A DNA stretch of 64,000 bases from Akkermansia sp. (GTDB taxonomy: Bacteria > Verrucomicrobiota > Verrucomicrobiia > Verrucomicrobiales > Akkermansiaceae), in assembly GCA_022787425.1 (NCBI GenBank), contig JALFWB010000031.1:1-64000 (forward strand). Reading direction: 5' to 3'. The position numbers and the translations under genes are program-made. The notes beneath the pieces were generated by a model. The model saw only the letters and a list, made by a program, of their open reading frames with translations, was not told the DNA's origin and made no database searches. Below, in pieces: positions 25,654-35,468 of this stretch (its first letter is position 1; each line of letters opens with the position of its first letter).

Positions 25654-26715
25654 CTATTTAGCAAGCAAAACCCAGTGTGCCAGGAAGCGACAAAGAGAAA
25701 GGAATGCCACTATGCCCCAAGTAACGAGCAGAGCTAGAGGAATAGAGACGAGAACACTCAGAATGTTGTTATGAGGCAATTGCTCAACGAAAAAGATAAG
25801 GATTGGATAATGGAGGGCGTAGATGCCGAAGGAGCAGGCCGCTAGGCTCCGCACCATTCGGCAGGGACGCAGATTCGGCATCTTGGAAAAAGCATCGAAA
25901 ACACACAGAGAAGCCACAAAAAGGAGGGGTGAACTATACCAGACATTAGACGCAGAACCACGAGCATAACCCAACCATGTATAGCACATAACTGCCAAGA
26001 AGAAAACACCACCGAGTGCCAAGCTCCCGCCCGCTCCCATAGGTAGTTTCAATCCCCTCCCCATCATTCCGCCTGCAATAACGTAAATGCCATAGCAGCC
26101 ACCGACCCAGCCGATGCTCAGCGCAGGCTCGAGGCTTATGTGTACCGTACAACGCAGCAAGGGCACCATCATCGGGATGACCATGGTCATCAGCATCGCC
26201 ACCCCCAAAGGAGGCATGAGCGTCCTCGGTCGGAAACGCTCCAGGGCCACTGCTACTACGGGAACGCAGCCATATAGACCTACCATCACCGGAAGAAACC
26301 ACAGAATACCACAGGGAACGGGACCGACAAACATACTCGCTTTGGCCACCGTCTTCCACATTACGAGATTCCCCAAACCTCCCCACAGATCCCAGATGCT
26401 CACCAGAAAGATAGAGAAGGAACTCGCGGTCAGTAATGGTAACCAATTTCGTCGCCAGAACCTACAGCACTTCTCGTCATCATAATTCCGAGACAACAAC
26501 AAATACCCACTGATAAAAAAGAACAATGGTACACTCATGCGTCCCAAATCAAAAAGCCCCACCATCACAATACGCTCGGTCAGCGTCCAAGCTGCGTACT
26601 CCGTAACATTGAATCGATAGACATTCTCAGCGGCGTGGACAATCACGACACAGACAATAGCGATGGAGCGCAAATAATCCAGAAAGACAATCCTTTCACC
26701 GTTCCCCTTCTGCAT
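25654..26715 (-). CDS. Acyltransferase 3 family membrane protein
   Basis: Protein of 353 residues with about ten transmembrane helices. The family N terminus (FLDYLRSIAIVCVVIVHA) contains the conserved His in VIVHA, and RMSVPLFFFISGYLL supplies the second conserved segment. These integral enzymes transfer acetyl or other acyl groups to surface polysaccharide, peptidoglycan or lipids. ATG at 26715 puts the first helix about ten residues from the N terminus; in-frame ATG at 26778 is an alternative. A TATACA hexamer lies 10 bases before the chosen start, but no good -35 was found. It stands alone between the AbiEi-like gene and clpB. The substrate cannot be told. Confidence 0.8.
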   Translation of the reverse strand: MQKGNGERIVFLDYLRSIAIVCVVIVHAAENVYRFNVTEYAAWTLTERIVMVGLFDLGRMSVPLFFFISGYLLLSRNYDDEKCCRFWRRNWLPLLTASSFSIFLVSIWDLWGGLGNLVMWKTVAKASMFVGPVPCGILWFLPVMVGLYGCVPVVAVALERFRPRTLMPPLGVAMLMTMVIPMMVPLLRCTVHISLEPALSIGWVGGCYGIYVIAGGMMGRGLKLPMGAGGSLALGGVFFLAVMCYTWLGYARGSASNVWYSSPLLFVASLCVFDAFSKMPNLRPCRMVRSLAACSFGIYALHYPILIFFVEQLPHNNILSVLVSIPLALLVTWGIVAFLSLCRFLAHWVLLAK

Positions 26716-26941
26716 GACACCAAGGTGTATACAGCATTGCTTATGCACACCCCCAGCCAGGCGTTGACGCTCATGCACTTACACAAGAAAACGGCGTTGT
26801 GTTTCGAGTGGAAATAGTCTCTCACGAGACAAGAAAACGGGATTTCTTAGGGGCTTGACGCCTTTTCTGCTTGCATCAGCATAAGCAATGCTGAAGGAAG
26901 AATCCACGCAGCGAAAATGATCTTCATCGTTACTGAATCGA

Positions 26942-26977
26942 CACAGCCCCCCACGGCGCGGGCCATGGGGGGCTGTG
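26942..26977 (-). terminator. Candidate clpB terminator
   Basis: Perfect 12-bp stem CACAGCCCCCCA (26942-26953) and TGGGGGGCTGTG (26966-26977) with a 12-base loop, 19 bases after the clpB stop. No T-run follows, so it may be a pause or RNA-end structure. Confidence 0.55.
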
Positions 26978-26996
26978 GAGGAGGTAATGGGTGAAC

Positions 26997-29576
26997 TTAG
27001 GAGAAGGACACCTTGCCGTCCTGTACATCGGCGTGGATGGTGGAGCCTTCGCGGAAGCGACCGGAGAGGATGGCCAAGCTGAGCGGATCCAGCAGGTCGT
27101 GCTGAATGGCACGCTTGAGCGGGCGGGCGCCGTAGACCGGATCGTAGCCGTGTTGGGCAATCAGGGCGGTGGCGGCGTCGCTGAGTTGCAGCTTCAGCCC
27201 CTTGGCCTGCAGGCGCTTGTGCACGCGGGCCAGCTGGATGTTGATGATGTGCTTGAGGTCCTCTGCCTGCAGTCGCTCGAAGATGATGATATCATCCACA
27301 CGATTGAGGAACTCCGGGCGGAAGTGACCGCGCAGGGCATCCAGTGCCTTCTCATTGCGGGACTCGGCATCGGCCTCGTCCAGAATGAAGCGGGAGCCGA
27401 TGTTACTCGTCATGATCAGTACCGTGTTGGTAAAATCAACCGTGCGGCCCTGGCCATCCGTAATACGTCCGTCATCCAGCACCTGCAGCAGCACATTGAA
27501 GACATCCGGGTGGGCCTTCTCGATCTCATCGAACAGCACCACGCTGTAGGGACGGCGGCGCACGGCCTCGGTCAGCTGACCGCCCTCATCGTAGCCCACG
27601 TATCCCGGAGGCGCTCCGATGAGCCGCGACACACTGTGCTTCTCCATGTACTCCGACATATCGATACGCACCATGGCCGCCTCGTCATCGAAGAGGAACT
27701 CCGCGAGAGCCTTGGCAAGCTCCGTCTTACCCACGCCGGTGGGGCCCAGGAAGATGAAAGACCCGAGAGGGCGGTGCTCGTCTTGCAAGCCGGCACGCGA
27801 ACGACGCACGGCATCCGCCACGGCCTTAACCGCCTTCTTCTGCCCGATGAGCCGCTGCCCGAGCCGCTCCTCCATGTGTACGAGCTTCTCACGCTCCGCC
27901 TCCGCCAGACGCGCGGCGGGAATCCCCGTCCAGGTCGAGACCACCTTCGCGATATCCGCCTCCGTGACCTCCTCCTTGAGGAGCCCCTCCCCACCGTTTT
28001 GCAGGGCGGCGAGCTCCTCGCGGGCAGTGCGAGCGGCCTTCTCGGCGGCCGGGATCTCCCCGTAGAGGATCTCCGAAGCGCGCCCGAGGTTGCCGCGACG
28101 CTGGGCGAGCTCCGCCTCCGTGCGCAGGGCATCGATCTTCTTCTGGGCCTCGCGAGCGCGGGAGACGACCTCCTTCTCGCTCTTCCAGCGGGCGATCATG
28201 CTCTCCACCTTCTCCTTGGTGTCGGCCAGCTCCTTGGTGATCTTCTCCAGACGTTGGCGAGAATCTTCATCCTTCTCCTTGGACAGGGCCTGGCGCTCCA
28301 TCTCCAACTGCATCCCGGCGCGGTTCAGCTCGTCGATTTCCATGGGCATGGAGTCCAGCTCGATCTTGAGCCGCGCGGCGGCCTCGTCCACAAGGTCGAC
28401 GGCCTTATCCGGCAGGAAACGGTCGGTGATGTAGCGGTTGCTGAGGGTCGCGGCAGCCACCAGCGCGCCGTCCGTGATGTGCACGCCGTGGTGCACCTCG
28501 TAGCGCTCCTTCAGACCACGGAGAATGGCGATCGTGTCCTCCACGCTCGGCTCCGCCACGAAGACGGGCTGGAAACGACGCTCCAAGGCGGCATCCTTCT
28601 CGATGTACTTGCGGTACTCATCCAGCGTGGTGGCACCGATGGTGCGCAGCTCGCCACGAGCCAGGGCCGGCTTGAGGAGGTTGGCGGCGTCCATGCTGCC
28701 CTCCCCGCCTGCGCCGGCACCCACCAAGGTGTGCAGCTCATCGATGAAGAGGATGATCTGCCCCTCCGAGGCACTCACCTCCTTGATGAAGGCCTTGAGA
28801 CGCTCCTCGAACTCGCCTCGGTACTTGGCACCCGCCAGCATGGAGCCGATGTTGAGGCTGATCAGGCGCTTGCCCTTCATGCCCTCCGGCACATCGCCGT
28901 TCACCATTCGGCGCGCGAGGCCCTCCGCAATGGCGGTTTTACCCACGCCCGGTTCACCGATCAGCACAGGGTTGTTCTTCGTGCGGCGGGAAAGAATCTG
29001 CAGCACACGGCGGATCTCCGTATCGCGGCCGATGACGGGGTCGATCTTGCCCCGGCGCGCGAGGGCCGTCAGGTCCGTGCCGTACTTCTCCAGGGTCTGG
29101 TACTTCTCCTCCGGGTCTTGGTCCGTGATGCGCTGGTTGCCGCGCACCTCCTTGAGTGCCTGCAGGTATTTAGCCTGCGTGAGCCCGGCGGACTCCAGCG
29201 CGCGGGCGAGCTCATCCGACTGCCCCAACGCGGCCAGCACCACATGCTCCACGCTCAGGTAGTCATCCTTCATCTGCTCACGCACTTGCTCCGCCGCCGT
29301 CAGCAGCGCATCCAGCTCGCGACCGATACCGGGGCTCTGCGCCACCGCACCCATCTGCCGAGGTACCCGCTCCAGCAGCCGCGTCATCTCGGCGGCTACT
29401 CGCTGCGGGGCCACTCCGGCCTTCTGCAGCACGGCGGTCAGCACCCCGCCCTCTTGGTTTACCAGCGCCAGCAAAAGCTCCGCCGGCATGATTTGCGCAC
29501 GCCCCGCCGATTGCGCCGCTTTCTGCGCCGCTTGCAGGGCTTCCATCAGTTTTGTCGTAAGATTGTTGTTCATCAT
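26997..29576 (-). CDS. clpB: Protein disaggregase ClpB
   Basis: Hsp100 chaperone of 859 residues that resolubilises aggregates with DnaK. Order: Clp N repeats (1-150), first AAA+ module with Walker A GEPGVGKT near residue 205 and [14 protein letters not shown], the long middle-domain coiled coil (about 400-520) and the second AAA+ module with GPTGVGKT near 605 and LFDEIEKAH. The C-terminal domain has [15 protein letters not shown]. Length is normal. ATG at 29576 or 29573 are both possible. It lies 107 bases after the FHA gene on the same strand. A CCCCC/GGGGG hairpin lies in the leader (near 29591-29604), but no clear heat-shock promoter or CIRCE element was recognised. Confidence 0.95.
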   Translation of the reverse strand: MMNNNLTTKLMEALQAAQKAAQSAGRAQIMPAELLLALVNQEGGVLTAVLQKAGVAPQRVAAEMTRLLERVPRQMGAVAQSPGIGRELDALLTAAEQVREQMKDDYLSVEHVVLAALGQSDELARALESAGLTQAKYLQALKEVRGNQRITDQDPEEKYQTLEKYGTDLTALARRGKIDPVIGRDTEIRRVLQILSRRTKNNPVLIGEPGVGKTAIAEGLARRMVNGDVPEGMKGKRLISLNIGSMLAGAKYRGEFEERLKAFIKEVSASEGQIILFIDELHTLVGAGAGGEGSMDAANLLKPALARGELRTIGATTLDEYRKYIEKDAALERRFQPVFVAEPSVEDTIAILRGLKERYEVHHGVHITDGALVAAATLSNRYITDRFLPDKAVDLVDEAAARLKIELDSMPMEIDELNRAGMQLEMERQALSKEKDEDSRQRLEKITKELADTKEKVESMIARWKSEKEVVSRAREAQKKIDALRTEAELAQRRGNLGRASEILYGEIPAAEKAARTAREELAALQNGGEGLLKEEVTEADIAKVVSTWTGIPAARLAEAEREKLVHMEERLGQRLIGQKKAVKAVADAVRRSRAGLQDEHRPLGSFIFLGPTGVGKTELAKALAEFLFDDEAAMVRIDMSEYMEKHSVSRLIGAPPGYVGYDEGGQLTEAVRRRPYSVVLFDEIEKAHPDVFNVLLQVLDDGRITDGQGRTVDFTNTVLIMTSNIGSRFILDEADAESRNEKALDALRGHFRPEFLNRVDDIIIFERLQAEDLKHIINIQLARVHKRLQAKGLKLQLSDAATALIAQHGYDPVYGARPLKRAIQHDLLDPLSLAILSGRFREGSTIHADVQDGKVSFS

Positions 29577-29683
29577 GCAGTATGGACACCCCCACCGGGG
29601 GATTCGTTCAAAAAGATTATGCGAAGTTGTAATTTTTCTTCACCCGGACCGAATGAACGGCCCGGGAAGAAAGGACAGCGAGG

Positions 29684-31192
29684 CTAAGCCCCGCGCTCAC
29701 TGACGGTGCGAGTATCGAAACGCAGGCACGCAACGGCCCAGCGAGCCTCAGGATTCTTACGGCGGAGAGCCTCGATGAGCTCGAGCTCACCCTTCACGGG
29801 GGGGCACACCCCGCGCTTGATCTGCTCCTCCAGAGCACCCGGCAAGGGGACAGGCTGCGTGCAAGCCACGGCCACCACCACTTCCTCCCCGAACGGCGGA
29901 GCTACCTCGTACTCATAATCGCACTTATCGCTGAGGGGCGGGAAGAGCGCATCGCCACCGGCATAGAGCCGATTGGGCGTCTCCGGAGACTCCGGAAGCA
30001 GCAGCGTGCAGTGCCCATCCACATCATGCTGTACCAAGAAGAGGCTGCAATCGACCTCGGCCCGAGCCCCGAAACGCAGGGAACACTCCCCGGAATCGGA
30101 GATCAGAACACTATCCAAGCGGAAGAACAGCTCGAAATCAGCGGGAAGCTCCGAATCCCCCGTGTTGACCGCCCCCGTAGCCATATGCACCTTGCGGGTT
30201 TCGTACACGGTAAGGGAGACCTTACTCTTCTCCGCCTGAGGCGGAGGCGCGAGCTTACGCCGCTCCTCCTTGACCTCCGGGAGTGTCACCCGCTTAGGGG
30301 CAACGGAGCCCGGATCCACCGCTCTGCGCAGCGCACGGGGGCCGGGGTTGGTCACCGGCTTAGACTTCCGAACCGGAGCAGCAGAAGGCACAGGCTTGGT
30401 TGAGGGAATAGAATCAGCCTCCGGCAAGGAAGGCGGCACAAACGAGGGCTCAGGCGCAGGCTCTGCTTCCGGCAAGGGAGGCGGCACGAACGCAGGCTCA
30501 AGCGCGGACTCTGCCTCCGGCAAGGAAGGCGGCACAAACGCAGGCTCAGGTGTGGGCTCTGCCTCCGGCAAGGGTGGCGGCACGAACGCAGGCTCAGGCG
30601 CAGGCTCTGCTTCCGGCAAGGGTGGCGGCACAAACGCGGGCTCAGGCGCAGGCTCTGCTTCCGGCAAGGGTGGCGGCACGAACGCAGGCTCAGGCACGGG
30701 CTCTGCCTCCGGCAAGGGTGGCGGCACGAACGCAGGCTCAGGCGCAGGCTCTGCCTCCGGCAAGGGTGGCGGCACAAACGCGGGCTCAGGCGCGGGCTCT
30801 GCCTCCGGCAAGGGTGGCGGCACGAACGCGGGCTCAGGTGTGGGTTCTGCCTCCGGCAAGGGAGGCGGCACGAACGCAGGCTCAGGCGCGGGTTCTGCCT
30901 CCATCAAGACAATATACGAAGCACCGGCACGATAGGAAACCCCCTCCTGCATCAACTCCGCACTCACTCTCTCATCGTTTCGATACAGCCCATTTGTAGA
31001 ATTATTATCTGTAATGTAAATCCTACCGGCGGCGCAATGAACGTAACAATGCACACGCGAGGCAAAGGGATCACCTACCAGATGAATGGAACAATCCTCC
31101 GACTTACCGATGGAGACGGCTGATCCTTCAACCAACTCGAAAGGAAAATCAAGGACCCGCCCGGAGGGGTCGGTAATACGAATCTTTCTCAT
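29684..31192 (-). CDS. FHA-domain protein with ten Pro/Glu-rich repeats
   Basis: Protein of 502 residues. Residues 1-97 form a canonical FHA phosphothreonine-binding domain: SIGK with Gly29, SRVH at 45-48 and NNSTNG at 63-68. Residues 98-257 are ten near-perfect 16-residue units of the type EAEPAPEPAFVPPPLP, an extended spacer. A Pro/Lys-rich part follows, then a C-terminal domain of about 170 residues of unknown fold. There is no signal peptide, so it is cytoplasmic. It starts 6 bases after the VWA gene and belongs to the ankyrin-VWA-FHA operon. FHA proteins often read out Ser/Thr kinase signalling, including for T6SS, but no kinase is seen here. Confidence 0.85.
   Translation of the reverse strand: MRKIRITDPSGRVLDFPFELVEGSAVSIGKSEDCSIHLVGDPFASRVHCYVHCAAGRIYITDNNSTNGLYRNDERVSAELMQEGVSYRAGASYIVLMEAEPAPEPAFVPPPLPEAEPTPEPAFVPPPLPEAEPAPEPAFVPPPLPEAEPAPEPAFVPPPLPEAEPVPEPAFVPPPLPEAEPAPEPAFVPPPLPEAEPAPEPAFVPPPLPEAEPTPEPAFVPPSLPEAESALEPAFVPPPLPEAEPAPEPSFVPPSLPEADSIPSTKPVPSAAPVRKSKPVTNPGPRALRRAVDPGSVAPKRVTLPEVKEERRKLAPPPQAEKSKVSLTVYETRKVHMATGAVNTGDSELPADFELFFRLDSVLISDSGECSLRFGARAEVDCSLFLVQHDVDGHCTLLLPESPETPNRLYAGGDALFPPLSDKCDYEYEVAPPFGEEVVVAVACTQPVPLPGALEEQIKRGVCPPVKGELELIEALRRKNPEARWAVACLRFDTRTVSERGA
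30422..30901 (-). repeat. Ten tandem 48-bp repeats inside the FHA gene
   Basis: In-frame 48-bp units encode 16 residues each (consensus EAEPAPEPAFVPPPLP). Units differ mainly at one Ala/Thr/Val position and at Pro-to-Ser. The near-identity predicts copy-number variation between strains by slippage or recombination. Confidence 0.9.
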
Positions 31193-31198
31193 ACTGCT

Positions 31199-32692
31199 TT
31201 AAATCTTAATGTCAATACCCTTGGCACGAGCTTGGTCCCGAACCGTCTCCAACGCCCTGCGAGCAAACACATTGCCGCCGGTGGTGGATCCCTCGAAAGA
31301 CTCAATGATACGCTGCCGCACCTCGGCCGCTTGCATGAGGGTAGCCTCCGCCTCCTCATCACTCATGTGTCGGAAGGCGGCAGGCAGATTGGCCCGCCCC
31401 CCCACCATGTACAACTTAAAGTCCTTTCCTGCACGACGGCAGATTTCGGTTGCGTCCCAGCAGTAGCCGGAGATCAAATCCGAGTGATCTGAAATCCAGT
31501 CGAAAATGCGGTCGGCACCGGCGGCAAAGCGCGGCCGCTCGGCAAAGGTCTTTTCATGCGCGGCCTGCTCAGCCGGGGAGCCAATAGGTACCACCGGGCA
31601 CTCATACAGACGTTTTGCGGCCTCAAACAACTCGCGCCGCACCTGGGCAATCTCCTTCTTCTCCCCGGCCTCTCCGAATTCGAACGTAAGCGCGCGACCG
31701 CTGCCCAAACCGGCAGCTTCACTCCATTGTTGCTCCTCCGTACCACTCATACTCACACTACCGCAGTAAACCGTATTGACAATGATATTGGATTCCCTGG
31801 CCTTGCGAATAGCCGCGCGATAGTCCACGCTGCCCTGATCAAAACTCTCATTACCGGCAATGAAAATGACTTTCAATACATCCTCGCGGTCACGACGGTT
31901 CCACTCAAAGTTCTCCACCGCGAAGTCAATGGCCTCCCCGCAACTCTCGAAAGCACCATCAGCCCTCCGCCCCTCCAAGGCTTTCTTCATCGCCTTCTCA
32001 TCCATGGAGAAGTCCGACAATTTGTAAGCCTGTCCGCCGTTCTCGGACTGCCCGTAGCATACCAGACCGATATTCACACGGAGCTTCTGACCATTGAGCT
32101 TCGACTGATTGAACACCGCCACCATCATGGCCATAGAATCCGCTGCGGCAGCCAACAGCTGGTCCATACTCCCGGAGGCATCCAACAACAGTACAAGCTG
32201 CAAGTCGTCATTCTTGCCGGCACCTTTACCCTTACCCCGGCCACCGCCGGAACCGCCACCGGAGCCCATACCCTTGCCCGGGCCTTCTCCCAAACCGATG
32301 CCATCGCCTATGCCCATGCCGATACCCATGGACGAGGAATCATCCGCAGTCTGCTCCAGCCCGAGTCCCTCCACCGAGGGCATGCTCACAGCCGTGGGCA
32401 CATCCACCGTAATCGTGGGCATATCCAAGGAGACGGAACCACCGCCGCCACCCGGATCCTGCTGCGGACGCGGATCCTCCTCCGTGGGCTGCGTTGGAGG
32501 CGGCTCCGTGGGGGGCGCGAAGGTAAAAGCAGCGGAAGAGGGCGGCATCAGCACAATAGAGCGCAGTAACAGCACCAAAGCCACACTGAGCACCAAGGCC
32601 AGAGAAATAAGCAGTGACTGCAGGGCGATGCGCCGCATGGCGTTGCGCAGCAAGCGTCGCTGGCGGGAACGAGTTCTAACGTGTATGGCCAT
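31199..32692 (-). CDS. Membrane-anchored VWA-domain protein, copy 1
   Basis: Protein of 497 residues. A basic N terminus and one transmembrane helix (about 24-43) put the rest outside the inner membrane. A Pro/Gly-rich linker (55-160, with repeated GIG and GKG motifs) leads to a von Willebrand A domain with the MIDAS motif DASGSM (Asp171, Ser173, Ser175). The conserved tail contains GYCWDATEICRRAGKDF. VWA domains bind metal and protein ligands. It lies 9 bases after the secreted ankyrin gene and 6 before the FHA gene. A close paralogue is encoded at 38588-40141, also behind an ankyrin gene. The ligand is unknown. Confidence 0.82.
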   Translation of the reverse strand: MAIHVRTRSRQRRLLRNAMRRIALQSLLISLALVLSVALVLLLRSIVLMPPSSAAFTFAPPTEPPPTQPTEEDPRPQQDPGGGGGSVSLDMPTITVDVPTAVSMPSVEGLGLEQTADDSSSMGIGMGIGDGIGLGEGPGKGMGSGGGSGGGRGKGKGAGKNDDLQLVLLLDASGSMDQLLAAAADSMAMMVAVFNQSKLNGQKLRVNIGLVCYGQSENGGQAYKLSDFSMDEKAMKKALEGRRADGAFESCGEAIDFAVENFEWNRRDREDVLKVIFIAGNESFDQGSVDYRAAIRKARESNIIVNTVYCGSVSMSGTEEQQWSEAAGLGSGRALTFEFGEAGEKKEIAQVRRELFEAAKRLYECPVVPIGSPAEQAAHEKTFAERPRFAAGADRIFDWISDHSDLISGYCWDATEICRRAGKDFKLYMVGGRANLPAAFRHMSDEEAEATLMQAAEVRQRIIESFEGSTTGGNVFARRALETVRDQARAKGIDIKI

Positions 32693-32701
32693 GGCGTATC
32701 A

Positions 32702-33988
32702 TCATTGAGCGTTACCGGAGCTTACCGCCTTCACTGCCGCAGCATTGCCGGATTGCTCGGCATACCAAGCAGCCGTCCGGCCGGCAGCATCCTTTGCATC
32801 CTTTGTACCAGGCGCAGCCTGCAACAGGGCCCGCACAACAGCCTCATTGCCGCTGAGGGCCGCACACATCAGCGGGGTCTCTCCCTTCTTGGAAACGACA
32901 TCGGCCTTCGCGCCGCGTTTCAGCAACTCCGCCACCATCTCCGCACTGCCGCGCCGCGCTGCCTCCTGCAGCGGCGTATGCCCGAACTCATCCGGAGTCT
33001 CCAACAGATTTGCCCGGCTATCCAGCACAGCGGCCAAAGTCTCCGGCTTACCGCAGCGCGCGGCCAAACAAGCCGGGTTCGTGCTCGGAAGGAGCTTCAT
33101 ATCCATGCCGGAAGCTGTATCCATCCATGCACGGACCGCATCCGCGCTCCCGCGAGTAACCAGGCGAAAAAAAGGATGCTCCCCACTGCTCAGCGGCTCG
33201 TTGACGTTGCATCCCCCGCTCACTAAGTAACGGATAGCTCCTGACATATCGTGCAGCACTGCTTGTTCGAGCATCGACGTACCGTCCGTCATGCGGGTCT
33301 TAACGGACGGACGCATTGAGAGCAGAGTATCGACCACATCTTTCTTACCGGATTTAATGGCATACCCCAGCGGTGGCTCACCCTCCACCATGGTCTCCGG
33401 CGGCAATCCACAATCGAGAAGGTAGGTTACAGCCTCCTCATCGGCATTCTCTATCGCCTGAGCCCAACGCTTCTGCAAATAATCCGCCAAAGCGTACCCC
33501 ATCGCGCGCTGCTCGTAGCCCAAAGCCGTCAACCCGGATTTATCGCGCAGGTTCAGCTTGGGGTCATCGGCCAACACTTTCTCCATGGCTGCGGTGCAAT
33601 TACACTCCGCCACCAGCATGGCCAACGTGCGTCCCTGTCTGTCCCGCAGGTTGATATTCCCGCTCTTTTCCACCTCCTTCGCCAAGCGGGAGATAGCCTC
33701 GTTGCGCAACCTGAGGCGGCTTTTACACTTGGATAAATCACGCTCCAGTTTCTTCAGCTCTTTCGTGGCATCCCGCTGCGCCTTGCGATCCGAAGTCATC
33801 GAGGTCACCATCATCTTACCCGTCTTGGCTTCCTCCACCGCCCGTTCCAGTCGTTGCACATCATCATTCGTTGCCAAGGCAGCCATCAGCCCTGCGGCAT
33901 CCGGCACGGCGGCAGCCGGCCACGCAGCGGCGGCACACAACACCGCCACTCGGCTCACCTTGAGAAGCTCTCTGAGCAGATCATTCAT
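32702..33988 (-). CDS. Secreted coiled-coil ankyrin-repeat protein, copy 1
   Basis: Protein of 428 residues. The signal peptide (VSRVAVLCAAAAWPAAA) is followed by a charged coiled coil (about 30-110) and then ankyrin repeats to the end (for example FGHTPLQEAARRGSAEMVAELLKRGA). It is predicted periplasmic. ATG at 33988 is chosen because a strong promoter ends 9 bases upstream; an upstream in-frame ATG at 34102 would precede the predicted transcription start. It is first gene of an operon with VWA and FHA genes. It is paralogous to 40160-41407 with the same domain order. A scaffold or sensor partner of the VWA protein is a reasonable inference. Confidence 0.8.
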   Translation of the reverse strand: MNDLLRELLKVSRVAVLCAAAAWPAAAVPDAAGLMAALATNDDVQRLERAVEEAKTGKMMVTSMTSDRKAQRDATKELKKLERDLSKCKSRLRLRNEAISRLAKEVEKSGNINLRDRQGRTLAMLVAECNCTAAMEKVLADDPKLNLRDKSGLTALGYEQRAMGYALADYLQKRWAQAIENADEEAVTYLLDCGLPPETMVEGEPPLGYAIKSGKKDVVDTLLSMRPSVKTRMTDGTSMLEQAVLHDMSGAIRYLVSGGCNVNEPLSSGEHPFFRLVTRGSADAVRAWMDTASGMDMKLLPSTNPACLAARCGKPETLAAVLDSRANLLETPDEFGHTPLQEAARRGSAEMVAELLKRGAKADVVSKKGETPLMCAALSGNEAVVRALLQAAPGTKDAKDAAGRTAAWYAEQSGNAAAVKAVSSGNAQ

Positions 33989-33997
33989 TCCACCGTC

Positions 33998-34027
33998 AGT
34001 ATACCAGCCCCGGTTGGAGCTTGTCAA
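33998..34027 (-). promoter_or_regulatory. Promoter of ankyrin-VWA-FHA operon 1
   Basis: Minus strand TTGACA (34027-34022), 18 bases, TATACT (34003-33998) preceded by TGG (extended -10). The predicted transcription start is 33991, 3 bases before the ATG at 33988. Confidence 0.75.
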
Positions 34028-34110
34028 TACAAAACGCCCACCGTTCAGACCGCTCAGCTCAAAAAAATCCGCTTTACCGACGGAATTTGGGCTCGCGCCC
34101 ACGGAGGCTT

Positions 34111-34121
34111 TGTGCTACAAT
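34111..34121 (+). promoter_or_regulatory. Extended -10 promoter, leaderless layout
   Basis: TG-C-TACAAT at 34113-34121 with no good -35. A 6-base discriminator puts the transcription start at 34128, the A of the ATG. Confidence 0.5.
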
Positions 34122-34127
34122 GGGGGC

Positions 34128-34847
34128 ATGAACCCCCGGATGATGATGATGGCAGCCGCCCTGCTGCCGGCCTTGGTCTGCCCCGCCGTGGCAGAGACGC
34201 CCTCCGCCGACGAAATTCTGCGGGCCATGCGAGACATGACGGTCAGCCAAGGAAACAAGGATGTCCTCGGTAAGATTCGCAAGGGCAGCACGAAGGTTCC
34301 CTTCAGCCTCAGCGCACGCGGAGAGACCATCGCTTTCCAGTACAAGGCAGGCGGGACTTGGAAACGCTTTGATGTGCGCATCAAGACCAACAGCGCGGAT
34401 CTGCTCACGGTGGTGAACAACAGGGCCACCGTCATGAGCCCCTCCTCTTACGGCCAGACGATTGCAGGCACCGATGTTTGCTACGAAGACCTCTCCCTCC
34501 GCTTCCTCTACTGGAAGGGAGGCAAGGTTATCGAAAACACCTCCGAGAGCCGCATCAAGGGGCGCGACTGCTACATCGTCGAGGTTCCGAACCCCAAACC
34601 GGGGGTCGGGCAGTTCTCTTGGGTACGCCTGTGGGTGGACAAAGAGAACGGCACTTCCTGGCAGATTGACGGACACGGCCCGGACGGCAAACTGCGCAAG
34701 CGTTTCACCATCAACTCCGTGCAAAAGTTGTCGGATGACAGTTGGTTCTTCAAACAAATGGTGCTGGAGGTACGCAACCCGCAGAACCCGGACCGCGTGC
34801 TCTCCCGCAACTATTTGGAGATGGACGACCTGCCCGGCAAAAAATAG
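34128..34847 (+). CDS. LolA-like outer-membrane lipoprotein-sorting family protein
   Basis: Protein of 239 residues with a signal peptide ending in VCPAVAETPS. The mature part resembles the outer-membrane lipoprotein-sorting (LolA/LolB-like, TP0789-type) fold: SADEILRAMRDMTV at the start, central strands, IKGRDCYIVEVPNP and VRLWVDKENG, and a C-terminal NYLEMDDLP. Such proteins bind lipid or hydrophobic ligands in the periplasm. The start at 34128 is supported by the signal peptide and the promoter; the frame is open much further upstream but only as the antisense of the ankyrin gene. The next gene begins 3 bases after the stop and is probably cotranscribed. Confidence 0.7.
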   Translation: MNPRMMMMAAALLPALVCPAVAETPSADEILRAMRDMTVSQGNKDVLGKIRKGSTKVPFSLSARGETIAFQYKAGGTWKRFDVRIKTNSADLLTVVNNRATVMSPSSYGQTIAGTDVCYEDLSLRFLYWKGGKVIENTSESRIKGRDCYIVEVPNPKPGVGQFSWVRLWVDKENGTSWQIDGHGPDGKLRKRFTINSVQKLSDDSWFFKQMVLEVRNPQNPDRVLSRNYLEMDDLPGKK

Positions 34848-34850
34848 TGC

Positions 34851-35450
34851 ATGCGCATCATCTTCCGCACCCTGCTCCTGCTACTGCCCCTCGCTCTGTT
34901 CAGCGGGGGCCTTTGTTGGGCTGTCGCAGGCAAGTCATCTCTGTCAACAATTCTCACCCTACTTGTGGTGATAGCGGCGGCCGTGGTGGCCGTCTGTTGG
35001 GAGGTATACATGCTCCGGCAATGGGTACTGCCGGCCCTAGGGGATTTTTTAGCGCGCTGCCTCTACGCCGGGCACTACTGCTCAGCCGATGATGAGCTGG
35101 CGCAGTTGGTGCAGCGCATCACCGAGGAACAAGACCGCACCCTGCTCCCCGATCTGGAGGCACTCGTCCGCCGCCACCCCGGGCGGCTCCGTGGGTGGCA
35201 GGAGCTTGCCCACCTGCAGCGCACCTTGGCCGCCGATCCCCGCGCCGCCTGCGAAACCCTGTTGAAAGGCTCCCGCGCCGTCCGCAATAAGCAAGACCGC
35301 GCCCTCCTCCTCTACCGGGCCGCCATGCTCCGGGCACATCAGCTCAATGATCGCCAAGGCGCGTGCGAGCTGCTCCGCACAGCCGCCGACCGTTACCCCC
35401 GCACCACTTACGGACGCAAGGCGGGCGATGAACTCGCCCGCCTCCGATAG
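34851..35450 (+). CDS. Two-span membrane protein with TPR-like domain
   Basis: Protein of 199 residues, no family recognised. Two hydrophobic helices (about 5-26 and 33-55) are followed by a cytoplasmic helical region whose Ala/Leu/Arg spacing suggests tetratricopeptide-like pairs (DLEALVRRHPGRLRGWQELAHLQ, then ACELLRTAADRYP). Its ATG lies 3 bases after the LolA-like gene, so the two form a pair. An assembly or envelope-transport role is conceivable. It converges with hslO. Confidence 0.6.
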   Translation: MRIIFRTLLLLLPLALFSGGLCWAVAGKSSLSTILTLLVVIAAAVVAVCWEVYMLRQWVLPALGDFLARCLYAGHYCSADDELAQLVQRITEEQDRTLLPDLEALVRRHPGRLRGWQELAHLQRTLAADPRAACETLLKGSRAVRNKQDRALLLYRAAMLRAHQLNDRQGACELLRTAADRYPRTTYGRKAGDELARLR

Positions 35451-35468
35451 TCCCGCTGTCGTCGGAAC

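Noticed and set aside
29600-29683. A heat-shock promoter or CIRCE element before clpB
   Set aside because: GC-rich hairpins are present, but no CTTGAA/CCCCAT pair at correct spacing nor a CIRCE repeat was found.
26991-29687. A plus-strand open frame of 898 codons
   Set aside because: It is the antisense of clpB, whose minus-strand product has all Hsp100 motifs; the plus-strand translation has no recognisable domain.
30422-30901. Possible CRISPR or minisatellite array
   Set aside because: Units are contiguous without spacers and keep the reading frame, so they are protein-coding repeats.
30270-30935. A plus-strand frame with GSGAGSASGKGGGTNA repeats, looking like a structural repeat protein
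   Set aside because: It is the complement of the 48-bp repeats in the FHA gene; the FHA domain in frame on the minus strand decides the coding strand.
33558-34127. N-terminal extension of the LolA-like gene
   Set aside because: It is antisense to the ankyrin gene; signal peptide and promoter place the start at 34128.
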